This document shows, in pieces, positions 1-11,603 of a stretch of 64,000 nucleotides of DNA. How positions within the stretch are numbered: position 1 is the first letter of the stretch; every line of letters starts with the position of its first letter. The notes below the pieces were generated by a model that saw nothing but the letters and a program-made list of their open reading frames with translations, had not been told where the DNA came from and did not search any database. This DNA is from Symsagittifera roscoffensis (lineage: Eukaryota; Xenacoelomorpha; Acoela; Convolutidae). The stretch covers positions 19,953,789 to 20,017,788 of the forward strand of contig NC_087062.1 of NCBI RefSeq assembly GCF_963678635.1. Reading direction: 5' to 3'. The position numbers and the translations under genes were made by a program.

Positions 1-2626
1 CAAGCTCGTCGCTGGTTTCGAAATTGAACAGAGTTTCTTTTTTGTATGCTGTTGGTCCCGTGTTAATCTCGTCTTTTTCTTTCTCTGCTGGCTTCAGTTT
101 TACTACTTTTTGACCTTGACCTGTCGCACTGACTCCATTAACAATGACGTCTGATGTTGCCATGCTGTCGACACTGGCGCCGCTATGCATGTTAGCAGCA
201 ACCACAGACTTTCTTCCTTTGCTCGACGCCTTAGTCTTGTTTCCGCCTGTTTTTGTACCTGAAGTGCGCATCCCGTTTGCTTTTCGAGTGGTTGTCCCGG
301 CTTCGTCTTCGCCGTCGCTTCGTCGTAGGAGTTCGATAACCTCATATCTAAACGCAGAAATGTCCTGTTTAATCTCGTTCAAGTCATCTTCAGTTACCGG
401 CGCGTAGTCTTGAGACTTTTTCAAGTTCGCAATGTATCGCTGTGTCAAATTAGTCATCACATCTTGATATTTTCGTTCTAATTCTCTCATCTTTGATTGT
501 ACTTTGGTGGCTTTCTGGCGTTGCTTCAGCTCCTGAAGATCCGAAACGCATAGCGTGCGGATTCGCAGGACGAACTTGTATACTGATTTTGGAGATATGA
601 TGATGTTGAAGGGAGGTGGAACTGTCTTTCCTTCCTCGAAGTAACTCATCCAAAGCCGAGAGCGTGAAAACTTCCATTCGTTATCACTTTTCGTCTCTAT
701 TTGCTCATAAGACAAATTCATCATCGCAATGAGCATGTTCAGCAGCACAACAATCGCGATTATGTGGTATACGAGGTACATAAACATTGCCATCTGTTCA
801 GTAAAGGCATGCTTAGTGTTTACTGATATAGCGCTCAAGTTGACGATTCCCATTACAGTCCAAAAGAGTGAAATCATCGAATGATAGATCGAGGAGAATT
901 CATTGTTCTGTTGGTCACATGTCACGCCTTTGCACCCATCTATGGCTTCTCCGGCATCAGTGTAGCGGTATTCGAGGTACAACAACTGGTTCATACCACT
1001 GGCGAAAGACACTAGAACCAGGACGAAGATGAAGAGGAACTTCATGATGTCGATGATCATGCGCCCGAGAGATATTTGCAGGGGTCCGAGCTGTGAGTTA
1101 GCCGTGAAGAGAAACAGAAGGCGAAGAGTGCTGCTGATATTGGCCACTGCGAACAATCCTTCGGCTACTAGCATCGGGTCACTGGAAATCATCTGGTCTC
1201 GCTTGATTTCACGGGTGTCTCCGAAATAGACGACCAGTCGGAGTGATATAGTTGCTAAGTAAAGTGAGTTTTGAATGAAGTCCATGATGTTCCACAAGTC
1301 AGTTGAATAAGCAAGGAATCCACTGTCGTAAATCTCCTTCATTTCGTTCCAAATGAACGCCATTACGTATGTCACGATAATCCACTCGGGGATGTTCGGT
1401 GGACGGGATCGGGTTTCGTTCTCGTCCAAGTCGTTGAAAGTATCAGTAGAAGCCAACACGAGAAGAACGAGAAACATAATGTAAGATGCGCTGTGGTTTA
1501 TGAACTTGACGAACGGATTCTTCAGAACAGCCGCGGATTTGAGGAACGGAAAGCAGACGTACAAAATTGAAGTGAAAGGGAAAGTGAACGAGATCAGAAG
1601 AGTGAAGGCCAGTTTGTAAATCCAGTTTCCTTGCTTCCAGCCTGGGATACCTTGGTACCACATGTGACTCAGCAACTGCTGGCAGTTTGGGTGAGCTACG
1701 AACTCTTTTTGTCTGTAATCTATAGCCAGTTTGAACCGGGACAAGTTCATGTTCTCTTTTTCACTGTCTGCGTTATCTTCCAAGTCTAGAATTTCAATTG
1801 GATCGGTAGTTCGGTTCAGAATAGTTTTAAGCTCCTGACTGCCTCTCGTTTGGTCCAGAAGATCCACCGCAAATTTGCTGCACTGGTGTGCCAGGCGTTG
1901 GTATTCTTCTTTAAATTCGACTTCTCCAAAGCTCAAATGATACAGCTCCCAGCTGATCTCAAAAGCAGTCAGAAAGGGATCATCGCTACATAGAATCATT
2001 AAACAGGGGCTAGCCAGTGCCCTGTAGGCGTTCATTCGAGTCTGAGAGTGTCTCAAACTGTCAAAAGTTGCACTGTGCACGCACTCGTAGCAGCTGCATT
2101 TCACGCCGTGTGGTTTCACAATAGTTGCACCCCGTGCAATCAATGTCTTCAGAATCTCGTAATTGTTGGTGTGTGCAGCCAAGATCACGGGCGTGATATC
2201 GGGGGTGAAGTTACTTTCCTGCTTCTTGCCTCCGTTCATGAGTGCCATCTGATCCTTCTTGGAGGCCTTGGGAACCCTGTAGTTGAGCAACACCTCGACT
2301 GCCTGAGGCACTTCCTCTTCAATTGCAAATAGCAAAGCGTCTCCGAGCTCAACATTGTAAGACAGCAGAAGTTCAATGATGTCCATGTTTTCATTCTCGA
2401 TTGCAATGATGAGTCCGGTTCTGCCAAGAGCGTCCACGCAATTGATGTTAATGTTGAAGTAGATGGCGGACTCTTCTAGAAAGTTCTGGACACTAGAGAA
2501 GTCGCCCTTTTCGACGGACTTGAGGAAGTGCCGCTCATCAGGGGAGGTGTCGGTGTCTCCTCGCACGATGTGCAGATGGATCCGGTCCTTATCCTCGCCA
2601 TTGGTACTGTAGAAGTTTGTAGGCAT
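1..2626 (-). CDS. TRPC: TRPC4/5-like canonical transient receptor potential cation channel (5' part, C-terminus outside window)
   Basis: Forms a tetrameric, receptor-operated, Ca2+-permeable cation channel in the plasma membrane (family knowledge). One open frame of about 875 codons runs to the window edge. Seen: an N-terminus starting MPTNFY and continuing DRIHLHIVRGD, ankyrin-type segments from about residue 35 (GRTGLIIAIENEN), a conserved linker (YRQKEFVAHPNCQQLL), six hydrophobic segments from about residue 320 to 635, the pore-helix region LFWTVMG at about 587, VVLLNMLIAMMN in S6, then the TRP box EWKFSRSRLW at about 650 and the TRPC-typical PPPFN that follows. A charged coiled-coil-like region and a Ser/Lys-rich tail follow. 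The start at 2626 was chosen because it aligns with the start of TRPC4/5 proteins. No intron interrupts the visible coding region, unlike the neighbouring FN3 gene. Subfamily placement (4/5 versus other TRPC) is by recognition only. Confidence 0.95.
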   Translation of the reverse strand, partial: MPTNFYSTNGEDKDRIHLHIVRGDTDTSPDERHFLKSVEKGDFSSVQNFLEESAIYFNININCVDALGRTGLIIAIENENMDIIELLLSYNVELGDALLFAIEEEVPQAVEVLLNYRVPKASKKDQMALMNGGKKQESNFTPDITPVILAAHTNNYEILKTLIARGATIVKPHGVKCSCYECVHSATFDSLRHSQTRMNAYRALASPCLMILCSDDPFLTAFEISWELYHLSFGEVEFKEEYQRLAHQCSKFAVDLLDQTRGSQELKTILNRTTDPIEILDLEDNADSEKENMNLSRFKLAIDYRQKEFVAHPNCQQLLSHMWYQGIPGWKQGNWIYKLAFTLLISFTFPFTSILYVCFPFLKSAAVLKNPFVKFINHSASYIMFLVLLVLASTDTFNDLDENETRSRPPNIPEWIIVTYVMAFIWNEMKEIYDSGFLAYSTDLWNIMDFIQNSLYLATISLRLVVYFGDTREIKRDQMISSDPMLVAEGLFAVANISSTLRLLFLFTANSQLGPLQISLGRMIIDIMKFLFIFVLVLVSFASGMNQLLYLEYRYTDAGEAIDGCKGVTCDQQNNEFSSIYHSMISLFWTVMGIVNLSAISVNTKHAFTEQMAMFMYLVYHIIAIVVLLNMLIAMMNLSYEQIETKSDNEWKFSRSRLWMSYFEEGKTVPPPFNIIISPKSVYKFVLRIRTLCVSDLQELKQRQKATKVQSKMRELERKYQDVMTNLTQRYIANLKKSQDYAPVTEDDLNEIKQDISAFRYEVIELLRRSDGEDEAGTTTRKANGMRTSGTKTGGNKTKASSKGRKSVVAANMHSGASVDSMATSDVIVNGVSATGQGQKVVKLKPAEKEKDEINTGPTAYKKETLFNFETSDEL

Positions 2627-2670
2627 CCTCTTCTTGCTCTGATTTTCGTTGCTCTCACATTCCTATAAAA
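2627..2670 (-). promoter_or_regulatory. Probable 5' UTR segment and 3' splice site of the TRPC gene
   Basis: On the minus strand the sequence reads attttatag followed by gaatgtgagagc, with the AG at 2664-2663. That is a plausible splice acceptor 36 bases upstream of the start codon, so a non-coding first exon may lie further upstream. A minus-strand GTAAGT-type donor near 2835 could supply it, but no coding continuation was found there. Confidence 0.45.
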
Positions 2671-2704
2671 TATGGCAAATATTGAGCATTGATGATGTTT
2701 TGAA

Positions 2705-2767
<63 letters not shown>
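2705..2767. repeat. (ATT)n microsatellite
   Basis: About 21 perfect ATT units lie just upstream of the TRPC exon. They would be transcribed if the gene has an upstream 5' UTR exon. Confidence 0.95.
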
Positions 2768-2769
<2 letters not shown>

Positions 2770-5486
2770 AGATAACCTGAAGTTTTTTTTATAACTTGGG
2801 TGTATAACATGGGGAGAAATTTCAAGTTTGACTTACCCTAATCTCGTGTTGTTGTTGATATACAGTGTTTAGCAGATCGAAAAACCGATTAAGTAATTTT
2901 TGAATAAAATTATGGGTGCATTTTATGATTGGAAGTATTTTGGTCAGTAGATTTGGGTAAAAAAAGCAATTAACAAATTGTATTGCATAACTGTCTGAGT
3001 GCAGGAAAAAGCTTAAAAAACTGGTAAATGGTTTGGTTGTCCAATTAAAATTGAAGGATCAGCAAAAATCCTTTCGTGTGTTTTCTTATCTTTTTGCGTT
3101 TCCTAAGTAACAAAATCAGCAAATGTATTGGCTGAAGTGAAAAGATGGTTTACGTTTGCGGATTAAGTCCGTTTTGAGGGTACATTTATCAAAATGCATT
3201 TGTGTTCACATTCTCGTGTTTTATCCTTGCCCTCCAATGAATTGGTTTGAAAATTTGTGAAAAGAAGACCCATTTCCTGTAGATCTACTAACGCCAAACG
3301 CAAACACGTTTTTTAATCACAATTTCCCCTCTCGGGGATTAGAGCCCGCAGCAACCTCAATTCGCATACACATATTAGAGTGGTTTTAGTCACGGCCACG
3401 AGTAATCTATTGGTAGCCATCATATACGTCGATGAAAGGTAGAAGCCGCACAGCAGAAGAACATCGAAGCAGAAATATGCAGAAACCAGACGAACAATTT
3501 TCTCAGATCAGCCTGTGATACGGAATGTAAATGCGGACTACCACTCAAATAAATGCTAGTACGTTTTTTTGTTTTTTATTTGAAAGAGAAAGGAATCGAA
3601 ATTGAAAAATATCATTATTTTGAAATTAATATTCTCTGATCTCTTTTACCAAATCAATTTAAAAAGTCGACGACATTTAAAATATAGATAAAGTTTCAAC
3701 AAAAACAAATTTGATAAGCAGATCAAGCTTAACGAATTTCAAAATCCTGCTTTTTTCGGCTTTTTAAGCAACGAGCACAAGTTGGTATTAAAAAGACGTT
3801 GACTGTACGGGTATACAGAATCCCTACTTTAATTTCGATGCTTTTTTAAACCTTAGCTCCTCAACAACTTTCATATCTGTTTACTTCCTGCCCATTTTTC
3901 CCCATTCCATATTGCTACTGCAATGCACAAACTGTGATTAAATTCCTCTTACTTGAGTAGCACCAACAAAATGGTGAAAATGGAAGAAGAGAAAATATAG
4001 AAAAATGTAAGGAAAATTCTCGATGGGTTTTTTGCAGCAGGCTCCCGGGGCATCTATCCATCAATGGTGCTTGAAAGCTTTTAAATCATCATCACTGATT
4101 TATTATCAAATGTCGATTTTCAAACCACGAAAGATAAAATGCCAAGTACATACGTGTTTTGTGCTTATTGGTACAATAAATTGATTTAGAGTTTTTTTCA
4201 GTTTGTTGTAAAACTGCCACTTTTTGCCAATTTCAGCCCAATTTTTATTATAATTTTCTATTCTATTTCAAACGTGGACCTCGAGTAAAATGGAATTCTG
4301 CGGGAAACCTTTGGGTTCCTATGTAACTGATTTCTGAAATGCAAGTTCAAGTAGGCCGAGTCCTGAAGTAATTTTGAAAAATTTTGTTTCAAATTAATCT
4401 TAAGTCCTTAACTGAACAAAAGCGTCATACCATATATTTTCACCACAAATCAAAGCTTGTTCAAGATTAAAGCTTTTACTTTGATTTTAAAAAAGCATCA
4501 TTCTCATCAATCACAGAAAGTGCTTTTAACAACACTCAACCCGTCAAAATGTCGCTGAATGAAAATCTTGATGTTTCTCAGTGTTCTGCATTAATAAGAT
4601 ACGTTTCTGTCACTGTGCAAATAGCACAGAATGTTCCGACCCTTAGTTTTAAATAAGACATTTTTTTTTCAAATTAGTGACGTTTTTTTTTCTGTGTCGT
4701 GTGATAGTAAGATCTGAGCGAAAAAGTAGAAATTTAGTATACTCCGCAGTCAGAGTCAAATAGGCAAATTGAAAAACAGTTTCTGTAGAAAACTGGCTAG
4801 GAAAACGAAAAAGTAATTGTAAATTAGAATTAAGTTTTTGTTTATGGCGCTAAAAATTCAAGAGCTTAATTTACTCGAGTAAAACAACATTCGCACGGCT
4901 TCAATTAGGCCTAAATAAGCTATTGTGAGCCTGCATTTTTTTTACCAACGTCATTAGCTCGAAGTTAGAGCAAAAGTCAAAAGTTTTCTTAGCGGCTTTT
5001 CTAGACACTGAGAAAACTTGTTCAAAATTCTTAAAAGTCGATCGAATGACGACTGAAAGGGCTTTAATTTGATATAAAATCCGCCCCATTCCGATGATTA
5101 TTCGTGGTACTTCATTTTGCGTGGAAATTAAGACATAACTAAAATACACGAATACAAAGTTCCTCCATATGTTTCAAATGATCGGAACAATAATACGGAA
5201 GGACTATAGATTCTGTGTAATGTTTTAAAATAAAACAAATATCAAAACTGAGGCACAAAGAAATCATTTTTGAGTCACTAAGTTAGAAGATCATCTAAAA
5301 AATAGTGGAAGCTTCTATTCGATCTTTGGAAAATTAAACTATGCTTTAAACTGTCGTGAAATTATGGCCACACTTGCTAAACGTCGTTTTAGGGTATTAA
5401 TATGATTAATTAGATTAAATAGTTAATTTCATTTGGAACGTATATGAGTACCGGATAAATCGTCGCGCATAGATAATTTGCAGCTA

Positions 5487-5653
5487 AAGTTTTTAGCACC
5501 ATAAATAAATTATTCGAAGCGCCTATAAACTAGTCCAGAATTTGGCCATTTGAAGTTTTGATATTTTTAACACCATTTTTAGCACCAATTTGAAGTTTTT
5601 AGCACCATAAATTAAATATTCGAAGTGCCTACAAACTAGTACAGAACTTGGCC
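5487..5653. repeat. Pair of 61-bp direct repeats (5487-5547 and 5593-5653)
   Basis: Both copies run from AAGTTTTTAGCACC through ACTAGT to TTGGCC with only a few substitutions. They are separated by 45 bp that itself contains a partial third copy (TTTTTAGCACC). This is a local duplication inside the dispersed repeat family of this intergenic region. Confidence 0.85.
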
Positions 5654-6647
5654 GGATTGGCAGTTTTCAAACCATTGACAAAAAAGATCGCAGGTAAAAT
5701 AAATTTTCCTCAAATTATTTTGATTGCCGAAATTGGCCTGAATAATGAAAACACAATCTATATAATCCTTAAGTTCTTGGTCAGTCGGAACAATGAATAA
5801 CCTACATAGCTCCTACAACTTTCAAACAAAAAGGAAATATTTGTGTTCAAACGCCGTGGTTTTTTTTTCAGACAATTTTCGTTTTTTTTGTGGACTAGCC
5901 AATCTTGACAGAATTTGTTATATTTGGTCATATGGCTCCGAGTTTTGAAGAAAATGAGAAACATATATGCTTGGAGTGGTTTTTGTTTTATCCAGACCAA
6001 TTACCCAAAAGTTGACTGCGTATGAGTGTTACTCCGGATATCTTCGGGTATCTAAGCGAGTATGCTTGCCACTAATCTGAATGTGGTTGAAAACCATTGA
6101 TCATCAATTATTAGTTTCAACGGGCGAATTAATAAAGCAAATAATCCGCACTCCTAATCAATCCAAGCTGAATTGAGGCAAACTAATTGGTCATTTTAAT
6201 TCGACTGAAGTTTTAGCCGTCCAAAGTTTGTCCATTTTCGACTGTCCAAAGTTTGTAATTCATCAAAATTTTATCAAATAAATGTATTTGAGACCAGCTA
6301 AGGGGCAGTCGGAACATTCAGTGCTTTGCCTTATGCAGTCGTCTTGTTAAAGCTTAAACGTTGAATTAAAGTGCTACCAGTCGCATTTATTCTTTTATAC
6401 GTAGAAATTTTGTATTTTATTGAGCTTTTTTCCTGATACGAGCAATCCGGTTTGTGTCGAGTTAGCTCTTCTAAGCACGTAAAAAATTTCTTTGTCCTTT
6501 TGTCTGAAATACACTGTTTCATTTCGCCGAAAACAATGCTGTGTGTAATATTGATTTCAATCGAAGACAATTGGTTAATATGTTTTTGACCAAAAATTTC
6601 TCGGTTAACTTTCTTGAAATTTGTGCTCAAAGCAAATGAAGCAATTA

Positions 6648-6760
6648 CAGGGGTGAATCTAGGAGTTTCTCGGGGGATGGAGAGGAGGCGGATTTAAAAA
6701 AAAAATGTTTAAAATTTTGCCCACCTTTTTCTTAGATTGAGCGTATTGATTTTTTGAGAT
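6648..6760 (+). mobile_element. Fragment of the CAGGGGCGG hAT-like MITE family
   Basis: Starts with CAGGGGTGAATCTAGG, a variant of the terminal repeat of the intact copy at 34085-34494. It shares the internal purine-rich segment and the later TTGATTTTTTGAGATCT block. The distal end is not recognisable. Confidence 0.5.
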
Positions 6761-7285
6761 CTGAACTGTGTAAGTTAATAAAAGACTGTTCCCAGGTTTT
6801 ATCAGAAAAAAACATAATATCTGCAAACTTATGTTTTTTTTTCATCTTGGTTCGATCATCAAATATCGGCTCCTTCTCCTTATTTTTTTAGTTACTTTAT
6901 TCAGTTACCCCTAGATTTTTCTCTACTTCTGTCCAATTTATTTCTGGTAGTTAACCCTATTTTAATCCCGTCAAATAAAACTTTCTAAGTGCTTGAGTTG
7001 CCTTTTGATAGTTTCCGAGAACTAAATTGATGTCAAATCTAAATTGCTTGAAAAATACCATTACACTTCTGCTTGATTGAGCTCTAAATTGATGAGTCTC
7101 AATTGTCATTGGAATATCAATCAATTCAATCAGGCCACTCCCTTAAAAACTTTGAACTCCTTTTTTCGAATGCAATTTTCACTGAAAAGCACTCACTGAT
7201 TTGGCAAACAAAAGTATAAACAAGACTCCAAACACGCCATATATTTTGCATTTAGCCAAGTCTTAGATAGACCAGAGAGCATGCC

Positions 7286-7387
7286 TTAATTCAATTTGAA
7301 TTGATTTCTAAGACGGAGTAACTCTCCACTTACGCGTTAATTCAATTTGAATTGATCTCTAAGACGGAGTAACTTTCCACGTACGAA
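7286..7387. repeat. Two tandem 51-bp repeats
   Basis: Two adjacent copies begin TTAATTCAATTTGAATTGAT and continue CTAAGACGGAGTAACT. The first is at 7286-7336 and the second starts at 7337. The start of each unit is itself an inverted repeat (AATTCAATTTGAATT). Confidence 0.9.
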
Positions 7388-7764
7388 TTATATCAAGACT
7401 TAATTGTCCCAAATTGGCCATATTGGCAATCTCTAAAACCCACAACTTCTAAAAAGTGATCTCAGGTGAAATATACTTTTTTTTAGTTTGACCTCAAGAA
7501 AACAGTACCTCTCGAACGATATAAAAAAATCGTCAAAAATGCTATTGAAAATATCGAAAACTGTCTGGAGAAAAAAAATCAACCTGAGCACAAGCCGGAA
7601 CAAAAATAACATGACGTCAAAATCGCCGGAACAATAATAACAAGACGTTCGTGTTCAAGACACACCCCCGAATGATCCAAATGTAGCTGGCTTCGAATTG
7701 TTTTTCGTCAACTAAATTCTGATAGTGCTTAAACATTGGTTTGCTGTCAAAATTAAACATTGAA

Positions 7765-8010
7765 CTTCGAGTCGGTATAGTCGGTATAGGTTAAAATTAT
7801 GACGATTTTGTTTGCCTCATTTTAAGTTGGATCAGTTTTGAGTTCGGGATAAATCGCCAGGCGAAAGTGATTTGCGTTACGCTTTCAACGTTCTATATAA
7901 TATATTCAATGCGCGCATATGTTAGTCTGGAAAATCAAAACTTGATAAAAACGTAAGTCTAAATTTGATCTCAAAGAGTTTATAACTTCAGTAGGGTATC
8001 AAAATTGTGA
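7765..8010. repeat. Dispersed repeat copy (pairs with 8985-9245)
   Basis: Shares ordered blocks with 8985-9245: GTCGGTA...AGGTTA, AATTATGAC, TTTTG with TTTGCCTCAT, GGGATAAATCGCCA, GCGTTNC, AAATCAA and CTCAAAGAGTTTATAACTTC. Copies are roughly two-thirds identical by eye. No coding potential was seen. Confidence 0.6.
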
Positions 8011-8199
8011 AAAAAAGTTTTGGTCGGCAGTAAAAGACTTTACCAAACATACATATTTCTTGCTTTTATTTCGAATTTAATTAAAAAATTTATAAAAAGT
8101 CTTGTGAAATGCCTAAAGCCGCCACCATAAAATCAGTGAAGTTAGGTTGAGACGATTTATCCACAAGGGAAAAGACCAACATACGAGCTGTTCAGCTCT

Positions 8200-8395
8200 T
8201 CACGGAGAACAGCTATTGAGCCCCTGGTTAAGCACTACATGCAAATTTTTTGGCTATTTTTCTGTGTTGAGTAATGTTGCCTCACGCTCATGCAACGATT
8301 ACGGATCATGGTGAGCCTCAAACATCCGACCTTTCTATTGAGAGGCCGAGACGTAACCACTTCACCACCGCTCTGCTCGCAAATTAATGCCAAAC
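8200..8395 (-). mobile_element. tRNA-derived SINE head
   Basis: On the minus strand, TGGTGAAGTGG (8367-8357) fits the RNA polymerase III box A consensus. About 42 nt downstream, TGTTTGAGGCT fits a degenerate box B. This spacing is that of a tRNA. The T-arm pairing is poor, so this is a SINE or tRNA pseudogene rather than a working tRNA gene. Confidence 0.55.
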
Positions 8396-8984
8396 TTGCA
8401 AAATTTAGAATTGGTTTTTATATGACCAATTTGATTAAATACCTCATATCATTTGGAACGTAATTGTGTGCCAAATAATTCAGCGCTTATAGATGTTTCG
8501 TGTAACGTTTTCAGCTTCTTAAAATAAACCAAAACTCGCATAAAATAGTCCAGAACATGTTCGAACTGGCAAAGTTAAATATTTCTTTCCTAAAAATTTT
8601 GATTTTAGGATGTCAAAATTTTCATTGGTGCCTGATAGTTAATACTGAAAACTGTTATTTCGATCGCCGCACCTGGTCTGGAAGAAAAACACAGCCATTT
8701 CATTCCTTAGAAAGTCGGATCACAAGAATTATTCTACAAAATTGCTTTGATTTTCGAAAAAAAAGTGGAATATTTCATCTTTTATCAACGAGAATTTCTT
8801 GTACCATCTGAAAAATAGATCAAACATAATACACGTAACTTACCTGCGACGTACGGTTGCAAGGGTTTGAAATTTGTCAGTTTGGAATAATGAACGCTCG
8901 ATATATTTCTCTCTTTTTACGTTAGCAGTCGCAAATTTGTATCAGTTTGTACTTAATAACGAACAAAAGATGTCGCGGAGTGCT

Positions 8985-9245
8985 TGCTATTGGGCAACCT
9001 GTTGGTGATTTTTTGAGTTGTTTTTGGTGTCAAGTCGGTACAGGTTAGAATTATGACTAATGAGTTTTGCTTTATTTCAATTTCGACAATTTTGATTTCG
9101 AGCTAAATTGCCATGCAAAATTAAATTGCCTTGCGTTTCCAAGGCCCTCTTAAAATGACCCAAAACGAACAATGTCAAATCTTCGATTTATATGACAAAA
9201 ATTTGGGCTCAAAGGGTTAATAACTTCATCTGGATACAAATATCT
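8985..9245. repeat. Dispersed repeat copy (pairs with 7765-8010)
   Basis: Second copy of the block order described for 7765-8010, including CAAGTCGGTACAGGTTAGAA and GGGCTCAAAGGGTTAATAAC. Shorter relatives occur near 5440-5480 and 8450-8500 (TCATTTGGAACGTA). Confidence 0.6.
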
Positions 9246-9859
9246 GTCTTAAGAATCATTGTTTTAGTCACCAAAATTGACCTGACTACGAAACTACCCC
9301 GAACATTCGTATTGCTTAATTTCGTTTGAAACTCGGAACAACGAACAGTACAAATGATCAAAAAATTTTGTAGTCAGCGTCATTTACTTACTTTGCGCTT
9401 ACTTTACAGCTTACTCACATTTATTAAGCTTATTCGTTACTGATTTCCTTCCTTTTGATATAGGTTTTTCCGCAAAGCTTCTTTCGTCAAAACATTTTGT
9501 GCAAAGAAGGTTTTGACAGTGTTGATCCAATTATTAATGAAGAAGCCAAAAATCGGCTTGTAAATAGCCTAGCTCCACCACGCCTAAAAAATTTGGAGTA
9601 AGAGGTATATTGAGCGTGAATCAGGATTTGCCGGTGATTAGTTTTTTGTTCCGACTTTCGTAGAAATGGACAAAATATTTGTCCTCGCTATTTTCTTAGA
9701 CAATTTTGGACTGGTTTACCAGCCTTTTCTAAAGAATTTTTTGTACCTTGTGGACATTTTCGAAGGCTTAAGTTAAAAAAAACTAAAAAAATTGTACATA
9801 ATTTTCAATTGCGACAAGTTTTTGGAAGTTATGATGGCGGTGTGAAAAATTGTCGGTTT

Positions 9860-10458
9860 AGCCAAGGGCGGTCCTGGGATTTGTCGAATAGGGCGGATTT
9901 CAAACTTTTTTGAAAAACAGGTCAGAAATGCCGTTTTTGGGCTTTTTTTGGAAAAATTTGACTTAAATAATTGGGTTTTTCCGTTCCCTTCCCTAGCTGT
10001 GGAAAAAAATTAGTGTTGGTCGGCTTAAAATGGATGTCGTGAAAAAATACCAAAAAAGACACCCTTTGGTTGGTGAGGTGGTAGAATAAATTGATCTCGA
10101 GGAAAATGAGTTGTTCAAGCTCAATAGTGATTTTTCGCGGTTTGACTGTCGGCGAATTCTGCTCTGGAATAGGTGCAAAAAAGGTTATTATTTCTTTTTG
10201 TAATGCTCAGCGCAATTTTCATAATTGCCATTGAAAAAAACTATCTTTTGATCCATTTCCTCAGATGGATTAGTTTCATGGAAAAAAACTGATGAAATAA
10301 ATGTTGTAGAGTTTCCAGAAGCTTGAAGGTATGAATTTTTTTCGTTGAAACTTAATTTTCTTTAATTGAAGTCACTGAACGTAGTGAAGACTCCTATACT
10401 AGAGGGTGGTAGAAAAAAGGCGTCCACCCCCCCCCCCCCCCCACCGCACCCCTCTGAA
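9860..10458 (+). mobile_element. Diverged copy of the CAGGGGCGG hAT-like MITE family
   Basis: Begins near AAGGGCGGTCCTGGGATTT and contains the family blocks GGGCGGATTTCAAA, GGTCGGCTTAAAATGGATGTC and ACCCTTTGGTTGG. It ends in GGCGTCCACC followed by a poly-C tract, as in the intact copy. The middle is longer than in the intact copy, so another insertion is likely inside it. Confidence 0.6.
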
Positions 10459-10802
10459 TCAGACCATGATTTTGGCTAATTTCGGATAATTAAGTGCATG
10501 CGAACTTTCCTAATTTTCTGCTAATTTATAGCGTAGTCGGCGAACTAGCCGGGCAACAAAACATTTCGAAATTGAATGAAGGCTTTCTTTTTAAATATAC
10601 TTGCGAGAGCAAAGGTCTTGTGCTCGGATACTAGACTTTTTCTTCTTGTGAACTACTTTCTTTTAAATATGCAACAAACGTAAGGCTATTTAAGGCTTTC
10701 AAAATATTATTTTACAAGAAAAATGAAATATAAAGAATTAGAATTTAGTTATTTTGCATGAAAACACAGTAAAAATCGGTAAGAAGTAAGAAATCAGCAA
10801 AC

Positions 10803-11081
10803 CAGGGGCGGATATGAGATTTTTTCGAAGGGTGGAAGCGGATTTTCAAAAAAATTCCAAAAATTTTATCGACCTTTTTTTAAGTCGATCAAACTGATTT
10901 TCCGAGCTCTCCCAAAGCACTTAAAAACCCTGTTTTAGCCAAATTTTGTGCGCCCCAGGCAAACTCTTGAAGAAACAGGCCAAAAACGGCTTTTGTTAGA
11001 CATTTTTTGGGTAGGCAGGGGGTGGAATCCTTGAAAAAAGGGCGTCCACCCCTCCCCCCAGTCCCCCTAAATCCGTCCTTG
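10803..11081 (+). mobile_element. hAT-like MITE, near-complete copy
   Basis: Starts CAGGGGCGGATATGAGATTT and ends TAAATCCGTCCTTG, giving imperfect terminal inverted repeats. Inside are the family blocks GTCGACC-like, TTTCCGAGCTCTCCC and GGGCGTCCACCCC. Flanking octamers (CAGCAAAC / CAGTAAGT) match at only 5 of 8 positions, so the target duplication has decayed or the true ends differ. Confidence 0.7.
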
Positions 11082-11164
11082 CAGTAAGTAAACAGTAAGA
11101 AAAGAAACCAACTGAAAAGCACACAAAAACAACAAAAAAAACGAAATGAAGCGATAACGTTTTT

Positions 11165-11395
11165 TTGAATAAAAATGCATTATAATCGATTAAAATGGAT
11201 TATAATTCAATAAAACTTCAGAAATAATTTTTTCAAAAAATAATCGATTATAATCGATTATAATCGGTTATAATGGGTTTTTTGTTTTGCAAAATAATAA
11301 CCTTATAATCCAATTTTAATCGATTATAATCTATTATTTTTCGAAATTTATGGAAACTGACAAAAAAAAATCCATTATAATCTATTACTTTCTCT
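11165..11395. repeat. Block of degenerate TAATCGATTATAAT palindromic repeats
   Basis: Repeats of ATAATCGATTATAATGGATTA-type units on both strands. Similar blocks at 33075-33250, 33945-34084 and 34503-34585 show it is a dispersed low-complexity family. Each unit is a near-perfect palindrome. Confidence 0.8.
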
Positions 11396-11603
11396 TTTTA
11401 CTGAGTGCGGGATAGTCTCAATTGCCTGAATACTCAATTCGAGTTACCAGTCTCAATCATATCAAGAATCTATTTTCTTTTGGTAACCTATTTGATTTGC
11501 TTCTCTCGCAAAATCATGTGAATCCAGCTTATTGGTATTTTTGACTCTTTTTTTAAATCGTTTTTGCCAAAAGACATTTCCGGCCGGTGAAAGTGTGTTT
11601 TAT

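Noticed and set aside
103-677. Plus- and minus-strand ORFs overlapping the TRPC exon
   Set aside because: They are other-frame shadows of a single conserved minus-strand TRPC reading frame that runs off the window edge.
2830-2960. Possible upstream coding exon of TRPC ending in a GTAAGT donor
   Set aside because: The frame stays open for about 43 codons but has no ATG and no acceptor AG within it, and family proteins begin near the downstream Met. A 5' UTR exon remains possible.
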